Positions 53,665 to 62,464 of a DNA stretch of 64,000 nucleotides are shown here, in pieces. Position numbers and translations under genes: made by a program. The notes beneath the pieces were generated by a model, which saw nothing but the letters and a program-made list of their open reading frames with translations, was not told the origin of the DNA and searched no databases. Origin of the DNA: Pseudomonas sp. P5_109 (GTDB lineage Bacteria > Pseudomonadota > Gammaproteobacteria > Pseudomonadales > Pseudomonadaceae); contig NZ_CP125380.1 of assembly GCF_034009455.1 (NCBI RefSeq), positions 3,609,501 through 3,673,500 of the forward strand, given 5' to 3'. Positions within the stretch are counted from its first letter, which is position 1; each line of letters starts with the position of its first letter.

Positions 53665-54494
53665 GATTTTCGGTAAATCCGTTCTTGTTTGACCAGCGGC
53701 TCGAACTGATCGCCGAAGGCTGAGAAATCCGGGGTTTCCTTGCTGCCCAACACCAGGAACCCGCGATGGCAGAGGGACTCATGAAACAATCCGAACGCCC
53801 GATCCTGAAGTTTTTTATTGAAGTAAATCAATACGTTACGACACGAAATTAATTGAGTTTCTGAAAACACGCTATCCGTCGCCAGGCTGTGATCGGCGAA
53901 AGTGACGTTCTCGCGCAGCGTCTTGTCGAAAATCGCGTAACCATAGGCCGCCGTATAGTAGTCGGCAAACGAACACTGGCCACCGGCCTGCTGGTAATTA
54001 GCAGTGTAGGCGCGGACATTCTCCATCGAGAAAATCCCTTGCTTGGCTTTTTCCAGAGAACGCGGATTGATGTCGGTGGCGTAAATGATCGTGCGGTCGA
54101 GCAGGCCCTCCTCGCGCAGCAGAATGGCCATCGAATAGACCTCTTCACCGGTGCTGCATCCGGCGATCCAGATCTTGATCGAAGGGTAGGTTCGCAGCAG
54201 CGGCACCACTTCCTTGCGGATGGCCAGGAAGTGCGAGGGGTCGCGGAACATCTCGCTGACCGGAATGGTCAGCAATTGCAGCAGTTGCATGAACGCGGTG
54301 GGGTCGTGCAGGACCTTTTCCTGCAACGCCGAGATGGTGCTGCACTCGAACTGGCTCAACGCATGGTTGACCCGGCGCTTGATCGATGCGCCGGAGTAAT
54401 CACGAAAGTCGTAGCTGTACTTGAGGTAGATCGCCTCGATCAACAACCGCAATTCGATTTCGCTGTTTCGCTCCACTGAAAAATTGCGCTCCAC
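53661..54494 (-). CDS. CheR-type methyltransferase
   Basis: A 277-residue protein. The GTG at 54494 overlaps the stop of the giant kinase (TAGTG); another GTG six codons later (54476) is possible. The N-terminal helical domain has RDYSGASIKRRVNHALSQF. The SAM domain has IKIWIAGCSTGEEVYSMAIL, the SAM-binding motif, ATDINPRSLEKAKQGIFS, and LISCRNVLIYFNKKLQDR near the C-terminus. It methylates Glu on a receptor-like coiled coil, using SAM. It is coupled with CheB on one side and the kinase on the other. Confidence 0.94.
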   Translation of the reverse strand: MERNFSVERNSEIELRLLIEAIYLKYSYDFRDYSGASIKRRVNHALSQFECSTISALQEKVLHDPTAFMQLLQLLTIPVSEMFRDPSHFLAIRKEVVPLLRTYPSIKIWIAGCSTGEEVYSMAILLREEGLLDRTIIYATDINPRSLEKAKQGIFSMENVRAYTANYQQAGGQCSFADYYTAAYGYAIFDKTLRENVTFADHSLATDSVFSETQLISCRNVLIYFNKKLQDRAFGLFHESLCHRGFLVLGSKETPDFSAFGDQFEPLVKQERIYRKS

Positions 54495-57400
54495 TAGATA
54501 CGTTCCATCTTCGGTAACCACACACGAATCAGTGAAAACAGGCGATCCAGGTCAATGGGCTTGGCCAGGTAGTCATTGGCGCCGGCCTGCAGGCAGCGCT
54601 CCTGATCGTCCTTCATGGCCTTGGCCGTCACCGCAATGATCGGCAGCTTGCGCCAGCGCGGGTCCTTGCGGATTTCAACGGTGGCTTCATAACCATCCAT
54701 CTCCGGCATCATCACGTCCATCAACACCAGATCGATGTCTTCCACCTCATTCAATCGTTCAATCGCTTCGCGACCGTTGCGGCCAATGACCACGACTGCG
54801 CCCTTTTGCTCCAGCGCGCTGGTGAGGGCGAAAATGTTGCGTACATCGTCATCCACCAGCAGCACCTTGCGGCCCTCGAAGACCTTGTCGCGGCTGCGGG
54901 CGACCTTGAGCATCTTCTGCCGTTCATGGGACAACCGCGATTCGACTTTGTGCAGAAAAAGTGTCACCTCGTCCAGCAGCCGCTCCGGCGAGCGTGCGCC
55001 CTTGATGATGATCGAGCGCGAATACTTGCGCAGTTCGGCCTCTTCATCCCGGGTCAGGTTGCGCCCGGTATAGACGATGACCGGCGGAAAGGAGCAGATG
55101 TCTTCGGTGGACATGCGCTTGAGCAAATCGTTGCCGAGCATGTCCGGCAATTTGAGGTCGATGATCATGCAATCGAAAACGGACGTGCGCAGCAGGTCCA
55201 GCGCCTCCTGAGCCAGGCCAACGGCAGTGATCTCTATGTCATCGTCGCCGATCAGGCGGGCAATGCTGTCGCGCTGCAAGTCGTCGTCCTCGACCAGCAG
55301 CACGCGCTTGACCTTCTGGGTCAGCTTGGCTTCAAGGCGCGCAAACACGTCCTTGAGTTCCTCGCGGGTGGTCGGTTTGACCGCATAGCCGATGGCACCC
55401 ATGTGCATCGCCGCTTCGACCCGGTCTTCGACGGAAATCACGTGCACCGGGATGTGCCGGGTTTCGGCGTGTTCCTTCAGGCGCTGCAGCACGGTCAGGC
55501 CGGAATGATCCGGGAGGCGCATGTCCAGCAGGATCGCATCGGGGATGAACGCCTTGGCCAGGTCATAACCTTCATCGGCGCCGTGGGCCACCAGGCACTG
55601 ATAACCCAGTTCATGCGCAAGGTCGTAGAGGATGTGCGCAAAGTTCGACTCATCCTCCACCACCAGAATGCAGCGGCCGGTAAACGGACCCTTGTTGCGA
55701 TCGTCGTCAAACCGCGGAATATCGACGTCGGCGATCAGTGGCGACAACGTGGGTGGCAATACACTTGGTGCAGCCGCCACGGGAGCCGCGCGCATCGGTT
55801 CGACAGGCACATCGCCCGGTTCCACGTACTGCTGAGGCAGCACCAGGGTGAACGCACTGCCCTGCCCCGGCGTGCTGGTCACGCTGATGGAGCCGCCAAG
55901 CAAGGCGGCCAGATCACGGGAAATCGACAAACCCAGCCCGGTGCCGCCATAACGCCGATTGGTGGTGCCATCGGCCTGCCGGAACGCTTCAAAGATGCTT
56001 TCGTGCTGATCCCGCTCTATGCCAATCCCGGAATCATGGATGCTGAACGCAATGCCGTCGTTCGGCGCCGTGGCGACGGACAGGCTGACAATACCGCTTT
56101 CAGTGAATTTCACGGCGTTGGACAGCAGGTTCTTCAGCACTTGCTCCAGGCGCTGGCGGTCGGTGAATAGCATCAGCGGCGCGCCGTCCCGCACATCGAG
56201 CTGGAAATCCAGCTGTTTGTCCGTGGCCAGGGGCTGGAACATTCCGCGCAGCCCCTCCACCAGACGCGTGACGCTGGTGTTCTCCGGACGGATTTCCAGC
56301 TTGCCGGCCTCAACCTTGGAAATGTCCAGAATGTCGTTGATCAGGTTGAGCAAGTCATTGCCGGCGCAATAGATCGAATCGGCGAACTTGACCTGCTCGG
56401 CGCTGAGGTTTCCCTCCGGGTTTTCCGCCAGCAGCTTGGCCAGAATCAACGAACTGTTCAGCGGCGTGCGCAGTTCGTGGGACATGTTGGCGAGGAATTC
56501 CGACTTGTACTTGCTCGAACGCTGCAATTCTTCTGCGCGATCCTCAAGCTGGATCTGGGCCTGATTGAGCTCGGTGTTTTTCAGGTCCATGGCGTCGCGT
56601 TGTTCGGCCAGGGCCAAGGCCTGCTCGGCGAGTTGTTCGTTGGTCTGCTCCAGTTCCACCTGCTGGGTCTCCAGGTGCGCCTGAGACTCCTTGAGAACCC
56701 GCGACTGTTCTTCGAGCTCTTCGTTGGCGGTCTTGAGCTCTTCCTGCTGTACCTGCAATTCTTCATTGAGTTGCTGGGTTTCGGCCAACACATCCTGCAA
56801 ACGCTGGCGATAGCGTGCAGCTTCGATCGAGGTGCCGATGTTGCCGGCAATCAGTTCCAGCAATTCAATGTCACGGTCCATCAGTGGACGCAGAAAGCCC
56901 AACTCGATCACGCCATTGACCCGGTCGTCGTCGCTGGTCGGCACCACCAGCACACTGCGCGGCAAACCGTCACCGAGGCCGGAGCTGACCTTGAAATAAT
57001 CCCCCGGAACCTCGTCCAGGCGAATCAGTCGTGCCTGCTGCGCTACCTGGCCGACAATGCCTTCGTCGCTGTAAATCTGCTGTTCACGCTCTTCTTGCTC
57101 ACGAGAAAACCCGTAGGTGGCGATGCGCTTGAGGCCGCCGTGATCTTCGCGCACATAAATAGCCGCTACGGCCGTGCCGAGGTACTGCGCGCAGAATTGC
57201 AGGATGTTGCGTCCCAGCAGGTTCAAGCTCAACTGCCCCAGTACCTGCTCAGCGAGCTCGGTCTGACCGTTGCGCAGCCAGGCCTGTTGCTGCAGGCGAT
57301 GGGCGCTGGCTTGTTGGGCCGCGAGATTGACGCTGTAGTTTTGCGAAAGATTGAGCAAATCGCGGCGCCCGACATACGCCAGCAAGCCGCTGACGCCGGC

Positions 57401-57985
57401 GATGAGCAACAGATAGAGGCTGATGCTCATGACCGTGGTGCGTCGCACCTCATCATTGCGCGATGCGCGTAGTTGCTGTTCGGTGTCGATCACTTCCTCG
57501 AACTGCTTGCGAATTTCATCGGTCAGGCGTTTGCCACGCCCGGCCTTGACCGCGGAGCGATAGTCACCGCTGCTGCGCTGCAAATCGATCATCGACTGCG
57601 CATAGCTGGTCCACTCCAACTGCAATGCCTGCAACCGCAGCAAGCGGTCGGTTTGCACCGGGTTATCGGCGGTCAACTCGAGCAAGGTATTGAGTGCCAC
57701 GGCAACTCGCGGCTTGGCGGTTTCGTAGGGATCGAGGAAATGTTCGTCGCCACTGAGCAGGAAACCGCGCATCCCGGTTTCCAGGTCCACGGTCAGCTTG
57801 ACCGCTTCATTGGCGTTATTGATCACCCGGTCGGTGTGTTCCACCCACTGGATCGTCGACAGCAGATAGGTGATCAGCGACACGAAGAACACGGCACTGA
57901 TGACGCCCAGACCCAACGGCAGGCTGATGTTGCGGCTCAGGAGTTTACGAAATCGTTGCTCATCAACCGTGGACACAGAGGTCAT
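54494..57985 (-). CDS. Giant hybrid histidine kinase: CHASE3-GAF-coiled coil-HK-three receivers
   Basis: An 1163-residue protein from the ATG at 57985. TM1 (about 21-44) and TM2 (about 184-206) enclose a periplasmic CHASE3 domain (DLETGMRGFLLSGDEHFLDP). A GAF domain covers about 245-390. A long coiled coil (about 395-490) leads to KSEFLANMSHELRTPLNSSL (H503), N box NLLSNAVKFTESG, G1 HDSGIGI, and GGTGLGLSISRDLA. Three receivers follow, with D821 (ILLDMRLPD), D943 (IIDLKLPDML) and D1090 (VLMDVMMPEMDG). It heads an operon with CheR, CheB, an RR-kinase and a response regulator, and is probably the membrane input of the locus. The stimulus is unknown. Confidence 0.95.
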   Translation of the reverse strand: MTSVSTVDEQRFRKLLSRNISLPLGLGVISAVFFVSLITYLLSTIQWVEHTDRVINNANEAVKLTVDLETGMRGFLLSGDEHFLDPYETAKPRVAVALNTLLELTADNPVQTDRLLRLQALQLEWTSYAQSMIDLQRSSGDYRSAVKAGRGKRLTDEIRKQFEEVIDTEQQLRASRNDEVRRTTVMSISLYLLLIAGVSGLLAYVGRRDLLNLSQNYSVNLAAQQASAHRLQQQAWLRNGQTELAEQVLGQLSLNLLGRNILQFCAQYLGTAVAAIYVREDHGGLKRIATYGFSREQEEREQQIYSDEGIVGQVAQQARLIRLDEVPGDYFKVSSGLGDGLPRSVLVVPTSDDDRVNGVIELGFLRPLMDRDIELLELIAGNIGTSIEAARYRQRLQDVLAETQQLNEELQVQQEELKTANEELEEQSRVLKESQAHLETQQVELEQTNEQLAEQALALAEQRDAMDLKNTELNQAQIQLEDRAEELQRSSKYKSEFLANMSHELRTPLNSSLILAKLLAENPEGNLSAEQVKFADSIYCAGNDLLNLINDILDISKVEAGKLEIRPENTSVTRLVEGLRGMFQPLATDKQLDFQLDVRDGAPLMLFTDRQRLEQVLKNLLSNAVKFTESGIVSLSVATAPNDGIAFSIHDSGIGIERDQHESIFEAFRQADGTTNRRYGGTGLGLSISRDLAALLGGSISVTSTPGQGSAFTLVLPQQYVEPGDVPVEPMRAAPVAAAPSVLPPTLSPLIADVDIPRFDDDRNKGPFTGRCILVVEDESNFAHILYDLAHELGYQCLVAHGADEGYDLAKAFIPDAILLDMRLPDHSGLTVLQRLKEHAETRHIPVHVISVEDRVEAAMHMGAIGYAVKPTTREELKDVFARLEAKLTQKVKRVLLVEDDDLQRDSIARLIGDDDIEITAVGLAQEALDLLRTSVFDCMIIDLKLPDMLGNDLLKRMSTEDICSFPPVIVYTGRNLTRDEEAELRKYSRSIIIKGARSPERLLDEVTLFLHKVESRLSHERQKMLKVARSRDKVFEGRKVLLVDDDVRNIFALTSALEQKGAVVVIGRNGREAIERLNEVEDIDLVLMDVMMPEMDGYEATVEIRKDPRWRKLPIIAVTAKAMKDDQERCLQAGANDYLAKPIDLDRLFSLIRVWLPKMERI

Positions 57986-58243
57986 GGGGCAGGCCTTGTC
58001 GAACTGTCAGGATGCAGGGAGTTTGCCCCAAAACTGGCACATTGATCCAATTTTCTGACATGTTTTCGCGCAAGGTCCTACATTGCGCTGCGCCCGCGCA
58101 AAGCGTCGGGTTATCCTAGCCTGACCTGCGCCAGGTTCTTTTTTGCATCGTCCTGGGAACTTGTCGGGATCCGCCACTTACTCATGCAATAAGCCGGCAA
58201 TTTGCAACGACCGACAACACCAATCTTTATCGGGAATTCCACT

Positions 58244-58606
58244 ATGTCATCCGCCAACGCCCCCATCATCCTGGTCGTCGAAGACGATGCCATCGTGCGC
58301 ATGCTGATCGTCGACGTACTGGAGGAATTGGAGTTCAAGGTACTGGAAGCCGATGGCAGCGAAGAGGCGCTGCTGAGGCTCAAGGACGTGAACCAGGACA
58401 TTGACCTGATGATGACTGATGTTGGCCTGCCGGACATGGACGGCCGTGAACTGGCCACCCACGCCCGCACGATACGCCCCAACCTGCCCATCCTGTTTGC
58501 CAGCGGCTACGCCGAAAACATTGAAGTGCCTGAAGGCATGCACCTGATCGGCAAACCCTTCTCCATTGATCAGTTGCGCGACAAGGTCAAAAGCATTCTC
58601 GGGTGA
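58244..58606 (+). CDS. Single-domain response regulator (divergent from the giant kinase)
   Basis: A 120-residue receiver from the ATG at 58244 (MSSANAPIILVVEDDAIVRM), with GGGA upstream. The phosphoacceptor is D59 in LMMTDVGLPDMDGRELA; the switch residues are in ILFASGYAEN and the Lys in IGKPFSIDQL. No output domain. Divergent placement 258 bases from the giant kinase start suggests it shares that regulatory region and serves as an extra phosphate acceptor of the network. Confidence 0.92.
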   Translation: MSSANAPIILVVEDDAIVRMLIVDVLEELEFKVLEADGSEEALLRLKDVNQDIDLMMTDVGLPDMDGRELATHARTIRPNLPILFASGYAENIEVPEGMHLIGKPFSIDQLRDKVKSILG

Positions 58607-58679
58607 CCCTGTGCGCCCTGTGGTTTAATGCGCGCCTTTTTCGTCCCTGCCCTGTCTTCGCTTCAAGGAATTCCCGTAC

Positions 58680-59972
58680 ATGATTGAGCCCAACGCAACC
58701 AAAGTCCTGGTCATTGGTTACGTCTGGCCCGAGCCCCGCTCTTCCGCGGCCAGCGGGCATGTCATGCAAATTCTCGAGGTTTTTCTGCAACAGGGCTGGG
58801 ACGTCACGTTCAGCAGCCCGGCGGGCTTCGGCGAGCAACGTGCAGACCTGACGGCGATGGGAATTCACGAAGTTCCCATCGAGCTGAACAACAGCAGTTT
58901 CGACACGTTCATCAGCGAACTGGCGCCGGACATCGTGCTGTTCGATCAATTCATGATGGAGGAACAGTTCGGCTGGCGTGTCGAGAAGCAGTGTCCCGAT
59001 GCCTTGCGCGTGCTCGAAAGTTGCGACCTGCAAAGTCTCAGGCATGGTCGGCATCAACGCCTCAAGGAGCGTTTGAAGGCCAACGATGACAACAATGACT
59101 TCAGCGACCTGTTCGCCAAGGCGTCGCGAGAAGAATTCGAGCACATGGCCAATACCGATCTGGCGAAGCGCGAGATCGCCTCGTTTTTTCGCTGTGATTT
59201 GACGCTGATGGTTTCCGAGGTGGAAATCGAATTGCTGGTCGAGCAATTCAGGATTGCGCGCAGCCTGTTGCACTGGTGTCCATTGATGGTCGATCTGCCG
59301 ACCCGTGCGCCAGTCGAGTACGAAGACCGGGCACACTTTCTGCATATCGGTAACTTTCGCCACGCACCCAACTGGGATGCCGTGCTCTGGTTGAAAACCG
59401 CTATCTGGCCGTTGGTTCGCGAGCAATTGCCCAGTGCTCAATTGCATATCTATGGTGCCTACACACCGCCCAAGGCGACCGCCCTGCATAACCCGACCCA
59501 GGGATTTCATGTGATGAACTGGGCCGAGGACGCCCTGCAAGTCATGTCGTCGACGCGGGTCTGCATGGCGCCCCTGCGTTTTGGCGCGGGCATCAAAGGC
59601 AAGATTGTCGATGCGATGCTCTGTGGTACACCGAATGTGACGACCCCGGTCGGTGCCGAGGCGATGCATGGCGACGAGGCGTGGCCCGGTGCAGTGACCC
59701 GTTCGGCCCGCGAATTCGCAGATCAAGCCGTGCAACTCCACAATGACAAGACGCGTTGGCTCCATGCCCAGGCGCACGCGCAAACCCTGCTTGCCAGCCG
59801 TTACCGCAAATCCGTGCATGGCCCGGCCTTGATCCAGCGGCTGGTCGAATGCCAGCGGGATCTGGCTAACATCAGGCGAGATAACTTTACCGGCAGCATG
59901 TTGCGCCATCACCACCACAAAAGTACTCAATACATGGCGCAATGGATTGAAGCGAAAAGCCGGGCTCAATGA
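58680..59972 (+). CDS. Glycosyltransferase family 1/4-like protein
   Basis: A 430-residue protein from the ATG at 58680, with AAGGAA upstream. The N-terminal Rossmann-like half has KVLVIGYVWPEPRSSAASGH and LAPDIVLFDQFMMEE. The C-terminal nucleotide-sugar half has FLHIGNFRHAPNWDAVLWL, AQLHIYGAYTP, and RVCMAPLRFGAGIKGKIVDA, then GTPNVTTPVGAEAM, the GT-B donor-site pattern. The sugar and acceptor are unknown; no other polysaccharide genes are adjacent. It is predicted cytoplasmic, perhaps membrane-associated. A terminator follows. Confidence 0.88.
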   Translation: MIEPNATKVLVIGYVWPEPRSSAASGHVMQILEVFLQQGWDVTFSSPAGFGEQRADLTAMGIHEVPIELNNSSFDTFISELAPDIVLFDQFMMEEQFGWRVEKQCPDALRVLESCDLQSLRHGRHQRLKERLKANDDNNDFSDLFAKASREEFEHMANTDLAKREIASFFRCDLTLMVSEVEIELLVEQFRIARSLLHWCPLMVDLPTRAPVEYEDRAHFLHIGNFRHAPNWDAVLWLKTAIWPLVREQLPSAQLHIYGAYTPPKATALHNPTQGFHVMNWAEDALQVMSSTRVCMAPLRFGAGIKGKIVDAMLCGTPNVTTPVGAEAMHGDEAWPGAVTRSAREFADQAVQLHNDKTRWLHAQAHAQTLLASRYRKSVHGPALIQRLVECQRDLANIRRDNFTGSMLRHHHHKSTQYMAQWIEAKSRAQ

Positions 59973-60034
59973 ATCACATAAAAAAACTTTACATAAAACC
60001 TAACTAACAACCTATTAACAATACGAAACAGCCT

Positions 60035-60068
60035 GCCACTCTTGCTTGAATCGCAAGAGTGGCTTTTC
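60035..60068 (+). terminator. Intrinsic terminator after the glycosyltransferase gene
   Basis: Perfect arms GCCACTCTTGC and GCAAGAGTGGC with a 7-base loop, followed by TTTTC. Confidence 0.9.
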
Positions 60069-60161
60069 TATTTTCTGATTGCTATAAATTCCTCTCCACC
60101 AAATGCGATAAAGCATTTAGTTCACAAATAACCCTATCCAACCTCACTGCACGGACGCACC

Positions 60162-61067
60162 ATGAACGACAATAACGAAACACGACCAAACTTTGAATAT
60201 GGCAATTACGCCCCGACCCTCAACGACTGGATGAGTAACATTCCAGTCATTGATAATCTTACCCTCGGCGAGTTGATTCTGCCTGGTGCACACAACACCG
60301 GATCAGACAAGAACGGTAACTATATCTTGGCACCAGCCACGCACTGGGCAGTCTGCCAAAACGACTCGTTTTATTATCAACTGATAAACGGCGCCAGGGC
60401 ATTCGACGTCAGACTTGAATTTGATATAAACGTCAGAAATGGCAACAACCACTTGCATTTTTACTTCCACCATAACGGCGTACGCTCCTATCGCGAGCTC
60501 TCTCAGCTAACTCAGGACGTCTCCAGTTTTCTAGTGGCTAATCCCGATGAGTTCATAATCCTCGACTTCCATAAACTGGATCGTGGAAATCGTCCATTTA
60601 ACTTCAAGGAGTTCAGTGATCGCCTGGTAGGTGGTTTAGGCGAACTCATCATTCCTCTTGAACACAGCCGTAAGACGCTTGGAGAGTTGAAACGCATCAG
60701 CAAGACTCAACGGGTACTGCTCGCCGCCGATTATCACCCGGACCTGGACCCACAAGCCTTTGGCAGGAGTATTCAACACAAATGGAGCGGCACCGCCATC
60801 ACCGATGTCCAATACCTCGAATCTTTTATTGGAACGGTCATGGCAAGTCCTCCGTCTTCAAGTTCCCCATGGTCTCTCTCTGCCACCGCTTACTCCGTCG
60901 CAGGGGGGCCGGTTAGCATCCCTAAAAAGCTGAATGATTGGTTCGATGTCAACAAACCATGGATTCACAAGTGCAGCATTATCAATGCGGATTTCTTTGA
61001 AGAGTCAAACCTGGTTCACCTCTGCCGTGCGGCAAACATAATGAAAGCCCAATCCCGCCTCAAGTAA
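60162..61067 (+). CDS. PI-PLC X-domain-like phosphodiesterase
   Basis: A 301-residue protein from the ATG at 60162 (MNDNNETRPNFEYGNYAPTL). The PI-PLC catalytic pattern is visible: LILPGAHNTGSDK (H44), LINGARAFDVRLEFD with the metal or phosphate-binding Arg, HFYFHHNGVRSYRELSQLTQ (H103/H104), and FLVANPDEFIILDFHK. Bacterial members cleave glycerophospho-inositol or related lipids using two His as acid and base. No signal peptide is found, unlike most secreted PI-PLCs, so export by another route or action inside the cell is possible. The gene and its flanks (59973-61217) are AT-richer than the surroundings, a sign of transfer. It appears to be a single gene. Confidence 0.83.
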   Translation: MNDNNETRPNFEYGNYAPTLNDWMSNIPVIDNLTLGELILPGAHNTGSDKNGNYILAPATHWAVCQNDSFYYQLINGARAFDVRLEFDINVRNGNNHLHFYFHHNGVRSYRELSQLTQDVSSFLVANPDEFIILDFHKLDRGNRPFNFKEFSDRLVGGLGELIIPLEHSRKTLGELKRISKTQRVLLAADYHPDLDPQAFGRSIQHKWSGTAITDVQYLESFIGTVMASPPSSSSPWSLSATAYSVAGGPVSIPKKLNDWFDVNKPWIHKCSIINADFFEESNLVHLCRAANIMKAQSRLK

Positions 61068-61217
61068 TAGCGGCCATGAGGCATTGGTTTGTTCGATGGG
61101 CAGAGTCAAAGCGGTTTACGGCCATGCCTTGCATGAGCGGGCAAACAGGCGGCAGTAGCATTTTTCACCCGGCTGAAGGCATGATCAGGACGGGATAACA
61201 ACACAAGCGCCCCTGTC

Positions 61218-62123
61218 ATGACCCGCACCGCCAGAGTTACCGATCCTTCCTATGAATTGATGGACGACCACAACGGCCTGTCCATCATTTACCGCCAGCA
61301 TGGTTTTCCCTGCCCGCTGGTGCGCTGGCATTTCCACAAGGAGTACGAACTGCACCTGATCGTTGCCAGCTCAGGCAAGGTATTCATTGGCGACTACATC
61401 GGTAACTTCTATCCGCAAACATTGTTCCTGACCGGCCCCAATTTGCCCCACAACTGGATCAGCCAGGTGGCCGAGGACGAAGTGGTGCCCAAGCGCGACA
61501 TGCTGGTCAATTTCACCGACGAGTTGTTCGACAGCGGCTATCAGGTATTCGCCGAACTCAAGGCCCTGGCGCCGTTGCTGGAACGCGCGCAGTACGGCAT
61601 CGAGTTTCGCTGCAAGCACACGATCGGCAAGGCGATGGATCTGATGCAGCGCATCGCCGATACCACCGGTGCGACCCGTCTCGGGCATTTTTTCATTTTG
61701 CTGGAGTTGCTTGCGGCCACCGACGACTACCAATTGCTCTCTGGCGCCACGACCCCGCAACTGGCCGACGAGAACAACATCGACCGCACTAACCGCGCGG
61801 TGGATTACATTTTCGCCCATTACGCCCGGGACTTGACGCTGGAAGAGGTCGCCGAACACCTGGGCATGAAACCGACGTATTTCAGCCGGGTATTCAAGCA
61901 GGCCACCGGGCGCAATTTCATCGAATTCGTCAATCGCCTGCGCATCAGCAAGTCCTGCGAGTTGCTGGCCGATGGCGACAAGCCGGTGACCGATGTTTGC
62001 TTCGAATCGGGCTTCAACAATATTTCCAATTTCAACCGGCGCTTCCAGCAACTCAAGGGCATGACGCCTTCGCACTACCGGCGGCTGGTGGTGCAGCGGC
62101 TGACCGAGCAAAACCTGGGTTGA
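61218..62123 (+). CDS. mtlR: AraC-family activator of mannitol/polyol utilisation MtlR
   Basis: A 301-residue protein from the ATG at 61218. The N-terminal cupin sugar-sensing domain has VRWHFHKEYELHLIVASSGK and LTGPNLPHNWIS. The C-terminal 100 residues have the two helix-turn-helices LTLEEVAEHLGMKPTYFSRV and VTDVCFESGFNNISNFNRRF, closing with KGMTPSHYRRLV. Its place before the polyol binding-protein gene and the cupin type match P. fluorescens MtlR, which activates the mtlEFGK-D-YZ genes with mannitol, glucitol or arabitol. Confidence 0.92.
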   Translation: MTRTARVTDPSYELMDDHNGLSIIYRQHGFPCPLVRWHFHKEYELHLIVASSGKVFIGDYIGNFYPQTLFLTGPNLPHNWISQVAEDEVVPKRDMLVNFTDELFDSGYQVFAELKALAPLLERAQYGIEFRCKHTIGKAMDLMQRIADTTGATRLGHFFILLELLAATDDYQLLSGATTPQLADENNIDRTNRAVDYIFAHYARDLTLEEVAEHLGMKPTYFSRVFKQATGRNFIEFVNRLRISKSCELLADGDKPVTDVCFESGFNNISNFNRRFQQLKGMTPSHYRRLVVQRLTEQNLG

Positions 62124-62135
62124 CCCCTCACCTCC

Positions 62136-62226
62136 CTGTGGGAGCGGGCTTGCTCGCGAATGCGTCGTGTCAGACGACATTTTGCAAACTGACACACCTC
62201 CTTCGCGAGCAAGCCCGCTCCCACAG
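62136..62226. repeat. REP doublet between mtlR and mtlE
   Basis: CTGTGGGAGCGGGCTTGCTC and GAGCAAGCCCGCTCCCACAG are fully inverse arms of the TGTGGGAGCGGG variant. It probably ends the mtlR transcript. The rest of the 62124-62464 gap holds the mtlE promoter. Confidence 0.92.
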
Positions 62227-62313
62227 GTACCCCGCCAGGCCTTGAAACCTATACGGATTCAATAGCGTGCCATCGCTGAAAAGCCCTTCCCTGCGTCTAC
62301 ACCCCAAAACTCC

Positions 62314-62342
62314 AGTGCAAAATAGTATCGATCAAAGTGCGA
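62314..62342 (+). promoter_or_regulatory. Candidate MtlR binding site (direct repeats)
   Basis: AGTGCAA (62314) and AGTGCGA (62336) are spaced 22 bases apart, two DNA turns, about 125 bases before the mtlE start. Direct half-sites with this spacing are typical for AraC-family activators. Inferred only. Confidence 0.4.
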
Positions 62343-62464
62343 TGGATGATTTGTTTCGCTCTCCATTGAAGGTTGTAATCAGTGCACATTCTTCCCTTCG
62401 CAGGAAGACACAAAAACAATAACTGTCCTTCTGTAACCCACCGGGTGCAGAAAAGGAGTGCATG

